Positions 52,481 to 60,694 of a stretch of 64,000 nucleotides of DNA are shown in pieces. The DNA comes from Phycisphaerae bacterium RAS2 (GTDB lineage: Bacteria; Planctomycetota; Phycisphaerae; UBA1845; UTPLA1). The notes under the pieces are model-generated. The model saw only the letters and a program-made list of their open reading frames with translations. It ran no database searches and was not told the origin of the DNA. Within the stretch, counting starts at the first letter, position 1, and each line of letters begins with the position of its first letter. The translations under genes and the position numbers were made by a program. The stretch lies in NCBI GenBank assembly GCA_007753915.1, contig CP036352.1:372001-436000 (forward strand), read 5' to 3'.

Positions 52481-55201
52481 CTACCGCGAAACCGCGTCAC
52501 CCGTCACGGTCAATTCCTCGGGCGTCGGAAGGTCCAGCCCCTTGAGTTGCTCAAGGATCGTCTTGCGATCGCCCACCAGGACAAGCAGGGCGTTCTCGAC
52601 CGGCAGCGCCGGACCGGCCAGTGCATTGAGCGCCGTGGCGTCGGCCTTGCTCAACGCGGCTAGGTCCGCGCCGATCGTGCTGAACGGCAGCCCGTTCCGC
52701 TCAAGTTCGACGGCCGTCGCAAGGACGCCGCCCAGCCCCTGAAACGCCTGCACGTATTCGACGCGGTTGGTCTCGCGGGCCTTGCCGGCTTCGCCCGCGG
52801 AGATGTCGCCGCCGCGGATGCGCTTGAACTCGGCCAGGAATTCGCGAATCGATTCACCCGTGTGCTCGGCCTGCACATCGCTGGATGCGGTGAAGTAACC
52901 CATGCCGGGCGTCATCATGAAGCGCGAGCCCGCACCGTAGGTGAAGCCCTTGGCCTCGCGCAGGTTCTGATTCAGCCGGCTCGTGAAGCTTCCGCCAAGG
53001 ATGGTGTTGATCAGGTCGGCGTTGATGCGATGGGGGTCGCCGTAAGCGATGCCCGGCATGTAGAAACGAATGACCGTCTGCACGGCGCCGGGCTTGTCCA
53101 CTAGCGCGACGCGCAGACTCTTCTTCTGCGCAGGGGGCGCCTTTGTTTCGCGCACGGCCGTTTCCATGTCGTGGACGCCCGCGCCGGTTCGTTCCCATTT
53201 GCCCAGCGCCTTGTCCAGCGACGAGCGCGCCTGATCGACCGTCAGGTCACCCGCGATGAAAAGCACGGCCTTGTCGGGCCGCAGGTACTCGTGCCAGGCG
53301 TCCTTGATTGAAGCGAGCGATAGATCGGTGACCGTCTTCACCGTGCCGTCAACCGGTCGGCCGTAGGGATGTTCGTCGCCGAAGAAGGCGCGCATGCCGA
53401 CGCGCGAGGCGACGGCGGTGGGGCGGTCTTCAAGCTGCTTGAGGCCGTCCAGGTGGAGAGCCTTCACGCGCGACCATTCCTTCTCCTCGAAGCGCGGGCG
53501 CATGATGGCGTTGGCGTAGAGTGCGAGCGCCGGGTCGAGATTGCGGCGCAGGGCCGAGAGGTTGATCGTGATCGTGTCCTGCCCGGCCGATGCGGAGAAC
53601 GTCGAGCCGAGTTGATCGAGGGCGTCGGAGAACTCCAGCGAGCCGCGCTCGCCGGCGCCTTCGTCCAGCATGGACGCCATCAGGTAGGCGCGACCGGCCA
53701 TGTGCGGATCGTCGATGCAGGCGCCGCCGCGAATCATGAGCGAAGCCGAGACGAGCGGCAGTTCGGATTTCGGCCAGAGTCGAACCTCCAGCCCGTTGGA
53801 AAGCTTGAACGTCTCCGGCATCGGCGGGGCGAAATCCTTCGCAGCCAGCGCGTCGGGCTTCTTCTCACGCGGCGCGGGGGCCTCCGGTGTTTCCGGCAGG
53901 ACATGCATGACGAGCCGTTTGTCCTGCGTGAGGACTTTCTTCGACCAGTCGCGCACCGCTGCGGTTGTCGCGGTGCGATAACGGTCGAGGTCGCGCTTGA
54001 AGGAGTTCGGCTCGCCCCAGGCGAATTGATACTGGTTGAGGCGATCCGCCTTGGCGAGGATGGATTGCAATCCGTTCAGCATGCCGAACTCGATGCGCGT
54101 CTTCTGCCGGTCCAGCTCTTCATCGTTCGGGCCGTTGGCGAGGAATTCGGCGAGCACTTCATCCGCGGCGGCCTCGATCTTTTCCAGCGGAACGTCGGGC
54201 TTGGCGGTGATCTCCACCTGAAAAAGCGATTGCAGGATGTTGGAGTTCTGCACGGCCGACACGTCGGTCGCGATCTTGTCGTCATAGACGAGGCGCTTGT
54301 AGAGCCGACTGCTCTTGCCGTCGGCGAGGACGGCGGCGGCGAGGTCCATCTCGGCGTCACCCGGCCCGAAGTGCGGCGGGCTGTGATAGACGTATGTCAC
54401 GCGGGGAAACTGCACCTGGTCCGTGTACGTCACGCGGCGAACGCCTTCGAGCGCCGCCGGCGCGGCTTTTGCATGGACGGGCTGGGCATCGCGCGGCAGC
54501 GTGCCGAAGAGCTTGTCGATCAGCGGCTTGATCTGCTTCGAATCGAAATCGCCGGCGACGACCAGCGAGGCGTTGTTGGGGACGTAGAAGCGTGCAAAGA
54601 AGTTTTTCACGTCCTGCACGGTCGCGGCCTGGAGCTCTTCGTGCGTTCCGATGACGCTGATGTGGTAAGGATGCCCCGGCGGGTACATCAGCTCGGTGAT
54701 CTTCAGGTCGGCCTTGCCGTAGGGTTGCATCTCGCTGGTCTGGCGGCGCTCGTTGCGGACGACGTCGCGCTGCTTGTCGAGTTTCTCCTGCGTCATTTCC
54801 TTGCCGAGGTCCTCGAGCCGGTCGGCGTCAAGCCAGAGCAGCGTGGGGAGCAGGCTCGACGGGCCGAACGAGAAGTAGTTCGTGCGATCGTTGGAGGTGC
54901 TGGCATTGTTGAAACCGCCACCCGATTCCATGAGCACGTCGAAATCCGACCCCGGCACACGCCGCGTTCCCATGAACATCAGATGTTCGAAGAGATGGGC
55001 GAATCCCGATCGGCCGGGTGACTCATCCTTTGAGCCGACGTAGTACCAGATGTTGACGCATGCGACCGGCAGCGAATGATCCTCGTGCAGGATGACGGTC
55101 ATGCCGTTCGCGAGTTGGTACTTCTCGCATGGCACGTCCTGTGCTCGCGTCGTTGCAGAGAAGAGAAAGCACAGCGAGGAAGCAAACAGCAGCTTTTTCA
55201 T
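52481..55201 (-). CDS. Exported M16 family zinc metallopeptidase (two-module)
   Basis: 906 aa. Signal peptide MKKLLFASSLCFLFSATTRA. The first M16 module has the inverted zinc motif HLFEHLMFMG near residue 70 and the distal glutamate region of the RNERRQTSEMQ area. A second module begins around residue 460 (FKLSNGLEVRLWPKSELPLVSASLMIRGG) and lacks HxxEH, as normal for the non-catalytic half. The start at 55201 opens the signal peptide; longer frames are unsupported. It is a periplasmic peptidase of insulinase type, substrate unknown. It lies 15 bp upstream of the transporter gene. Confidence 0.94.
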   Translation of the reverse strand: MKKLLFASSLCFLFSATTRAQDVPCEKYQLANGMTVILHEDHSLPVACVNIWYYVGSKDESPGRSGFAHLFEHLMFMGTRRVPGSDFDVLMESGGGFNNASTSNDRTNYFSFGPSSLLPTLLWLDADRLEDLGKEMTQEKLDKQRDVVRNERRQTSEMQPYGKADLKITELMYPPGHPYHISVIGTHEELQAATVQDVKNFFARFYVPNNASLVVAGDFDSKQIKPLIDKLFGTLPRDAQPVHAKAAPAALEGVRRVTYTDQVQFPRVTYVYHSPPHFGPGDAEMDLAAAVLADGKSSRLYKRLVYDDKIATDVSAVQNSNILQSLFQVEITAKPDVPLEKIEAAADEVLAEFLANGPNDEELDRQKTRIEFGMLNGLQSILAKADRLNQYQFAWGEPNSFKRDLDRYRTATTAAVRDWSKKVLTQDKRLVMHVLPETPEAPAPREKKPDALAAKDFAPPMPETFKLSNGLEVRLWPKSELPLVSASLMIRGGACIDDPHMAGRAYLMASMLDEGAGERGSLEFSDALDQLGSTFSASAGQDTITINLSALRRNLDPALALYANAIMRPRFEEKEWSRVKALHLDGLKQLEDRPTAVASRVGMRAFFGDEHPYGRPVDGTVKTVTDLSLASIKDAWHEYLRPDKAVLFIAGDLTVDQARSSLDKALGKWERTGAGVHDMETAVRETKAPPAQKKSLRVALVDKPGAVQTVIRFYMPGIAYGDPHRINADLINTILGGSFTSRLNQNLREAKGFTYGAGSRFMMTPGMGYFTASSDVQAEHTGESIREFLAEFKRIRGGDISAGEAGKARETNRVEYVQAFQGLGGVLATAVELERNGLPFSTIGADLAALSKADATALNALAGPALPVENALLVLVGDRKTILEQLKGLDLPTPEELTVTGDAVSR

Positions 55202-55328
55202 GGAGGCACCCCATTCGTGGCTTAGTCCAACAGAACGGAAGCCGACGGATTGCAATCCGCCGGCTTCGAAGGATTCGTCAAGAAACACGTCAATGCCGAC
55301 GGCGCAATCCACGCCAACGGCACGACGA

Positions 55329-55790
55329 TCAATAATCGTCGATCCCGCCGCCGAAGCCCCCTCCACCGCCGCCACCGCCTCGGCGCGGCTGGTCACCCTT
55401 CATGGACTGGTAGCAATCGCGGCAATAGACCGGTCGACCTTCCATCGGCTTGAACGGCACCTGGGTCGATTGACCACAGTTGGAGCAAGTGGCCGTGTGC
55501 ATCTCGCGCGGTCCACGCGAGCCGCCACCGCCTCCTCCTCCTCCGCCGCCGCCAAATCGTCCGCGACCACCGCCGCCACCCCCGCCACCGTGACCACTTC
55601 TTCGATGCCCACCGCCGCCGCCGCCACCGCCACCACCCGGTCCGGATGCCTTTCGCTTTTCGCGACACTCGCGGCACCGGCGCGGTTCATTGGTGAAGCC
55701 GCGCTCGGCATAGCGCTTCTGATCTTCGGCGGAGTGGATGAAATCCGCGCCGCAATCGGCGCACGTGATGGTCTTGTCGGCGAACTCCAT
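55329..55790 (-). CDS. Gly-rich protein with two zinc ribbons
   Basis: 153 aa. N-terminal zinc ribbon DKTITCADCGADFIHSAEDQ to CRECREK (two CxxC pairs, residues 10-13 and 39-42), a Gly-rich linker with Arg/His (about 50-95), a second CxxC-x17-CxxC ribbon (CSNCGQSTQVPFKPMEGRPVYC, then RDC) near 101-125, and a Gly-rich tail ending FGGGIDDY. Both ribbons are intact. Small proteins of this kind are widespread in Planctomycetota and some archaea; RNA or DNA binding is inferred. The Gly-rich parts would be strongly disordered. Confidence 0.87.
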   Translation of the reverse strand: MEFADKTITCADCGADFIHSAEDQKRYAERGFTNEPRRCRECREKRKASGPGGGGGGGGGGHRRSGHGGGGGGGGRGRFGGGGGGGGGGGSRGPREMHTATCSNCGQSTQVPFKPMEGRPVYCRDCYQSMKGDQPRRGGGGGGGGFGGGIDDY

Positions 55791-56004
55791 GGATCAACCT
55801 CGCTGGATCGGGGAAAGGGAGGGTTTGCACCGCCGCGGCCCGTCTGGTCCGGTGTCAACGATGCGTGGGGAATGCGTCTCCTGTGTGGCCGGCGCCGAAA
55901 CCATCCGGCTGCGCGGGGGGTCAGCCGCTGTGAATACTTTCGCAGCATGCAAATCGCAACCGATGCCGCGGGCGATGTCAAGCAAGCTCACCCGATCCCC
56001 CGAC

Positions 56005-59000
56005 TTACCGGCTTCTTCCGGTCACCGGCCCCTGGAGTGCCGGTCGGCCGCGCAGTGTGGGGTCGCCGCCCAGCCCCGGCATGGGGCGCTTCCGCCACTT
56101 GTCATCGTGTTCGGTGTGCCGGCTGGTCAATTCGACCTGCTGCCCGTCGATGAAGAGGGCGACGACCTGGTTCGACGCCTGCAAGGGGGAATCCGTCGAG
56201 ATGAACAAGTTGGCCATCTTGCCTGGCTCCAGCGAACCGAGCCGGTCGTCAACGCCAAGAATGCGTGCCGCGTCGAGGGTGATCGCCTGCACGGCTCGTG
56301 CTTCGTCCAGACCGTGCGCCACGCTCATGCCGGCCTCGATGCCGACATGCTTGGCCAGCGGGGCCTCCCCGGTGCCGAAACAGAATCGCACGCCTGCGCG
56401 GGCCAGCTCGGCCGCGTTGCGATAGGAACTGTCCCACGGATCAAACTCGCCGGGGTACGGCGTCATCGCGCCGCGGAGAATCACGTCCACCTTTTTCGCC
56501 GCCAGCTCGTCGGCCACTTTCCATGCATCCTGCCCGCCAACGATGATCGGCCGCAGTCCGTAGCGCTCTGCGAATTTCAATGCTTCGCGGATTTGCTTGT
56601 GGCCGTTGGCGGCGAAAAAGACAGGCTTAGTGCCGTCCATGATGGGGATCATGGCATCGAGCAGGCGGTCGGGCTTCAAGCCTCCGGAGATTTCCAACGT
56701 CGAAGAGATATGGGCTTGCTTCTTCGCGGCGGCGTAAGTCTTCGCCTTGCGGAAGAAGTCCTCGATGCGCGCCATCTGCTCGCGCGTGTTTTTGGTCTGC
56801 TCCTCGATGCGATCGGGCGGGGTGTCGTCGCGCCAGCGATCCGGCAGTGACGGGAGACTGACCACCTGGCCGACGTACGACTCGATCATCGCTTCGGGCA
56901 TCGACCAGCCGGTGAGCTTCACGAGGCCGGCCTGGCCGCTGACGCGCCCGCCGCCGGGCATCACCATCGCGTTCGTCACGCCCTCGCATCGTGTCACATT
57001 TATGGCAGTTGCGAACGGGTTGTAGGCCGAAAGCGCCATCAGGTCGGGCTGAAACTCCGCGATCTCGTTCTCGTCGACCGTCGCCGCGATCATGTCGATC
57101 TCGTGCAGGCCCATGTTCGTGTCGGCGTTGATCAACCCGGGCCAGACGTGCAGGCCTTTGCCGTCGATGAAGACGGTCTCGGGATTGGGGTTCTGCTCGG
57201 CCCAGGGCGCGACGAGGAAGATGTCGCCGTCGGCCATGGCCACGAGCGCGTTCTCAATCGGCGGCCCGCTGATGGGATGCGCCGTCACGCCGGTGATCCA
57301 GTACAGGCCCATGTGTGAATACGGAATGTTCAGCGGCGCGCGCTGCATGGGAAGCGCGGCGACTTGCGACCGGGGGCTGATGGCCTGACCCATCGGCGCT
57401 GCCGTAGCGTGGGCACTGCCCACCCCGGCCGTGGCGCCGGCCGGCGCGAAATCACGATGCTGAAAATAAACTTCGCCGTCGATCAGCGTCATCACGCACT
57501 TGGCCCGCGTGTCCAGGGGATGGCTGTCGAAGATGGCGAGGTCGCCGAGTTTGCCGGCTTCGAGCGAGCCGACGTGTTCGGCGACGCCGAGCTGCATCGC
57601 CCCGTTGAGTGTGACGAGCTTCATGCAGTCGTTGGGCGACAGCCCGCCGAAGCGCAGCGACTTGGCCGCTTCAAGATTGAGATGGCGCACCAGTTCGGCC
57701 GAATCGGAATTGACCGTCGCGTTGACGCCGCCCTGTTCCATTCGTGCGGCATTGAACGGGGTCGCGTCGTACGCCTCGATCTTGTAGGCCCACCAGTCGG
57801 AGAAGGTGCTCGCGCCGCAGCCATGCCGCCGCATCTCCGGGATGACGCGATAGCCTTCGAGAATGTGCTGCAGGACAGCGATTCGGAAACCAAAATCCTC
57901 GGCCATCGCCAGCAGCCGCAGCACTTCATCCGCGCGGTAGCAGTGACAGTGCACCCAGATGAGGCCGTCGTGAATCGCGGCGAGGGCCTCAAGTCGCAGG
58001 TCGCGTCGCGGGGGGCGCGGGTCTTGGCCGGCATCCTTCATCGATCGGTAGGCTCCCCATTCGTGTTTGTAATCCATCGCTGCGTCGAAGCTGCGCCGGA
58101 AGACCGCCTCGACGCCCATGCGCGAATTGGGGAAGCGCGTGCCGCGCGTGTTCGAGTTGGCCTGCTTCACGTTCTCGCCCAGCGCGAACTTGACCGTGCG
58201 CGGAGCCGGTTCGAAGCGCCATTCGGCGGCGGGTTTGCCGTATTTGAGTCGCAGCACGACATTCTGCCCGCCGATCGTGTTGGCCGAGCCGTGCATCGTG
58301 TGGATCATCGTCACGCCGCCGGCCAGCGCGCGAAACGCCGCCACGTCGCGGTGGTTCACGATGTCGCCGATGCGCACTTCGGGTGTCACCGAGAGCGTGC
58401 CTTCGTTCAGGCCGCCCTCGCTGCACATATGCGAGTGACAGTCGATGATGCCGGGGCTGATGAAGTAGCCCGACAGGTCGAGAGTCGCCGCGCCGGCCGG
58501 CGCGGATAGATTCTTGCCGATTGTCTTGATGACGCCCTTCTCAATCAGGATGTCGGTCTGCGGCTGATCGCCCTGCGTGATTGTGAGCAACGTTGCGTTG
58601 CGCAGCAGTACGTTGCCGCCGGTCTGCGTCGCCGGCTTGCGGTCGGCCTCGATCTCCACCGCGAACGTCGGCTGTGCCGGCTGCGAGGTCGGCGCGCTGG
58701 TGGGCTGCGACGAAGGGAGGCTTGAGACTTGAGGCGTGAGGCTTGCATCTTGCGTCGTAGGGTGGGCATCGCCCACCGTCTCCGGCGCAGGCTGCGATCC
58801 GGGCGCGCTATCCGCCATCGGCGCGCTGGTCGGCTGCGATGTCGGTTCCTTCTCCGGCAGCGCCGAAGCATCGATCGTGAAGCGCTTGCCCTCGACGAAC
58901 ACCCAGCGCGTCTTCGCCTTCTCGTCCTTGAACGGCTTGTTCATCACGACAAGATTCGCCAGCCGGCCGGGCGCGATTTCGCCGAGTTGATCGGCCACGC

Positions 59001-60495
59001 CGAGCAAGCCGGCCGCGTTCGTCGTGAGTGCCGCCAGCGCGACATCCTCTGGCAGGCCGCGCTCGATGGCCTTGCGCAGGTTGGCGTGAATGTCGGCCAG
59101 TGACTTCATCTCGAACGTGCCGATGGCGAACGCAATGCCGGCTTCGTGCAACCGCAGGGCGTTATCAACTTCTTCGCCCCAGAGTCGCTTGCGCTCGTCG
59201 GTGACGCGCTTCGGCTCGAAGGGCTGCTTCTCCCATTCGTCGTCGAAGATCGGGGAGTATGCGTCGCCCGGCTTGGGCTTGTCGGGTTCCTTCTCCTTGT
59301 TCTCATCGTCGGGGGATTCGCTCTCGGGATCGGGTCGATCGCCTCCGCGATCGCCTCTCGGGCCGCCGCGGCGACCCCCGAAACCGCCCGAGCCGCCACG
59401 TCGCCCTCCGCGACCGCCCCGCGCGCCACGATCGTCCTTCTCTCCAGGCGCCTTCGGCTCCTTTGACCAGTTCAGGCTCAAGATGATCGGGACGGCTTCG
59501 CGCTTCAGCCGCTCGGTCACGCGCCATGCTTCGCGCCCGCCGACGATGATCGGCCGCAGCTTGAACTCGGCGGCCATGTCCAGCGTGCGATGAATCTCGT
59601 TCTCGCTGTTGGCAAAGAACGCCACGGGCATTTTGTTATCCAGGGCCGGCCAGAGCGCTTCGAGGCCGGGGTCGTTCGCGGCGCGTTTTTCCTGCGGATG
59701 GCGCAGTGACCACGCCAGCACATCGCGATGCCACTGCGCGTCGCTCATCACCTGTCGAAACGCGGCCATCGCGCCCATGGTCGTGCCCGGATAGCCGAAG
59801 TCAGCCGGTCGCTCGAATCGACCACCCGGCCCGCGCTGGGGCCGTTCGGTTCCCAGGGGTCGTGTCAGAAATGCGGCATGCATGGCGACCTCGCCGCGCA
59901 GAATCGACCTTCGCCGCGGCAGATCGCCGAGCTGCACGACGGCGCTGGTGCCGGAAACGATCACCACGCGCGGCGAGACGAGCGCCGTGGCAAAACCCAG
60001 CGCGCGCCAATCGTCCAGCTTGTCGGCCTTCGGGTCGTACAATTCCTCGGTGCGCCATTGCGGATGCATCATGCGGCGAAGGGCGTGGACGGTGGCCGAC
60101 TGCGGGCCTTGTACGACGTCGGGATTCTCGTCTTCCCAGACGGTGCGCTGGTCGCCCGCCGGCTCCTCGCGCGGCATGCCCGCGTTGGTGTTCGCGTCAA
60201 TGAAGCCGGCATAAATCACCATGTCGTCGGCGGGAAGCGTCTCGGCGCCGGCCGGCGCGTTCAACGACGGCCCGACTGCCGCGATGCGACCATCGCGGAT
60301 CAGCACGTCGCAGCGGGGGATGGATTTTCCCGGCGCGGGAATGACCGTCGCGTTGCGAAGCATGACCGGCGGGTCAAACTCGGCGCGGGCCGCGCTGGAG
60401 AACAAAGCTCCGGCGAACGTGATCAGGGCCGCGAGAAGCAGCGTTGCCCGCGCTGATGGCGCGAAAGCAATGAAATTGAATGGTGCGAAACGCAT
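56005..60495 (-). CDS. Giant exported amidohydrolase with three modules
   Basis: 1496 aa from ATG 60495 (GAGGATC upstream). Signal peptide near 10-35. Three successive amidohydrolase-type modules: about 36-600, 640-1100 and 1105-1490, each starting with a beta segment of the LRNATVIPAPG or LRNATLLTITQG sort. Only the middle one has the metal motif IIDCHSHMC (near 688). The first has DANTNAG and the third has INADTNMG at that place, so both probably lost the metal site. Module 1 has an Arg/Gly insert near 350-390 (GGRGGRRGGSGGFGG). The linker between modules 1 and 2 is made of TSQP/TSAP repeats and contains dispersed DNA repeats. Imidazolonepropionase-like fold; substrate unknown. Confidence 0.9.
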   Translation of the reverse strand: MRFAPFNFIAFAPSARATLLLAALITFAGALFSSAARAEFDPPVMLRNATVIPAPGKSIPRCDVLIRDGRIAAVGPSLNAPAGAETLPADDMVIYAGFIDANTNAGMPREEPAGDQRTVWEDENPDVVQGPQSATVHALRRMMHPQWRTEELYDPKADKLDDWRALGFATALVSPRVVIVSGTSAVVQLGDLPRRRSILRGEVAMHAAFLTRPLGTERPQRGPGGRFERPADFGYPGTTMGAMAAFRQVMSDAQWHRDVLAWSLRHPQEKRAANDPGLEALWPALDNKMPVAFFANSENEIHRTLDMAAEFKLRPIIVGGREAWRVTERLKREAVPIILSLNWSKEPKAPGEKDDRGARGGRGGRRGGSGGFGGRRGGPRGDRGGDRPDPESESPDDENKEKEPDKPKPGDAYSPIFDDEWEKQPFEPKRVTDERKRLWGEEVDNALRLHEAGIAFAIGTFEMKSLADIHANLRKAIERGLPEDVALAALTTNAAGLLGVADQLGEIAPGRLANLVVMNKPFKDEKAKTRWVFVEGKRFTIDASALPEKEPTSQPTSAPMADSAPGSQPAPETVGDAHPTTQDASLTPQVSSLPSSQPTSAPTSQPAQPTFAVEIEADRKPATQTGGNVLLRNATLLTITQGDQPQTDILIEKGVIKTIGKNLSAPAGAATLDLSGYFISPGIIDCHSHMCSEGGLNEGTLSVTPEVRIGDIVNHRDVAAFRALAGGVTMIHTMHGSANTIGGQNVVLRLKYGKPAAEWRFEPAPRTVKFALGENVKQANSNTRGTRFPNSRMGVEAVFRRSFDAAMDYKHEWGAYRSMKDAGQDPRPPRRDLRLEALAAIHDGLIWVHCHCYRADEVLRLLAMAEDFGFRIAVLQHILEGYRVIPEMRRHGCGASTFSDWWAYKIEAYDATPFNAARMEQGGVNATVNSDSAELVRHLNLEAAKSLRFGGLSPNDCMKLVTLNGAMQLGVAEHVGSLEAGKLGDLAIFDSHPLDTRAKCVMTLIDGEVYFQHRDFAPAGATAGVGSAHATAAPMGQAISPRSQVAALPMQRAPLNIPYSHMGLYWITGVTAHPISGPPIENALVAMADGDIFLVAPWAEQNPNPETVFIDGKGLHVWPGLINADTNMGLHEIDMIAATVDENEIAEFQPDLMALSAYNPFATAINVTRCEGVTNAMVMPGGGRVSGQAGLVKLTGWSMPEAMIESYVGQVVSLPSLPDRWRDDTPPDRIEEQTKNTREQMARIEDFFRKAKTYAAAKKQAHISSTLEISGGLKPDRLLDAMIPIMDGTKPVFFAANGHKQIREALKFAERYGLRPIIVGGQDAWKVADELAAKKVDVILRGAMTPYPGEFDPWDSSYRNAAELARAGVRFCFGTGEAPLAKHVGIEAGMSVAHGLDEARAVQAITLDAARILGVDDRLGSLEPGKMANLFISTDSPLQASNQVVALFIDGQQVELTSRHTEHDDKWRKRPMPGLGGDPTLRGRPALQGPVTGRSR
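57404..57428. repeat. GTAGG-type palindrome inside the amidohydrolase gene
   Basis: GTAGCGTGGGCACTGCCCAC followed by CCCGG; stem GTGGGCA/TGCCCAC. Translated on the minus strand as a short Ala/Gly/His linker (GVGSAHATAAP) between modules 2 and 3. Confidence 0.6.
58717..58778. repeat. Period-7 array joined to a GTAGG palindrome, inside the amidohydrolase gene
   Basis: Six heptamers in phase at 58717-58758: GAGGCTT, GAGACTT, GAGGCGT, GAGGCTT, GCATCTT, GCGTCGT. GTAGGGTGGGC-ATC-GCCCACCG follows at 58757-58778. The unit is read in frame as the linker GDAHPTTQDASLTPQVSS between modules 1 and 2. Confidence 0.7.
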
Positions 60496-60660
60496 GGCAG
60501 ATCCTCGATCGTCGCTGATGAAGTTGGGGAAAATCGGAGGGTATTTCAAGCGATGACGGGAGCTTTCGCAAAGGCCGGCGGGCGGTGCGGTTCGAAAGCC
60601 CCCGACATGGCGTCAATCGCGGAGCGCGATTCGCCGATTAGCAGCCTTTGGACGGTGTCC

Positions 60661-60684
60661 CCTTCGTGCCTTCGTGTTTCGGGA
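60661..60684. repeat. Short period-8 array in front of the amidohydrolase gene
   Basis: CCTTCGTG twice exactly, then TTTCGGGA. The unit is shared with the array at 19717. It lies between the ends of the helicase gene and the start of the amidohydrolase gene. Confidence 0.6.
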
Positions 60685-60694
60685 GTGCAGATTC

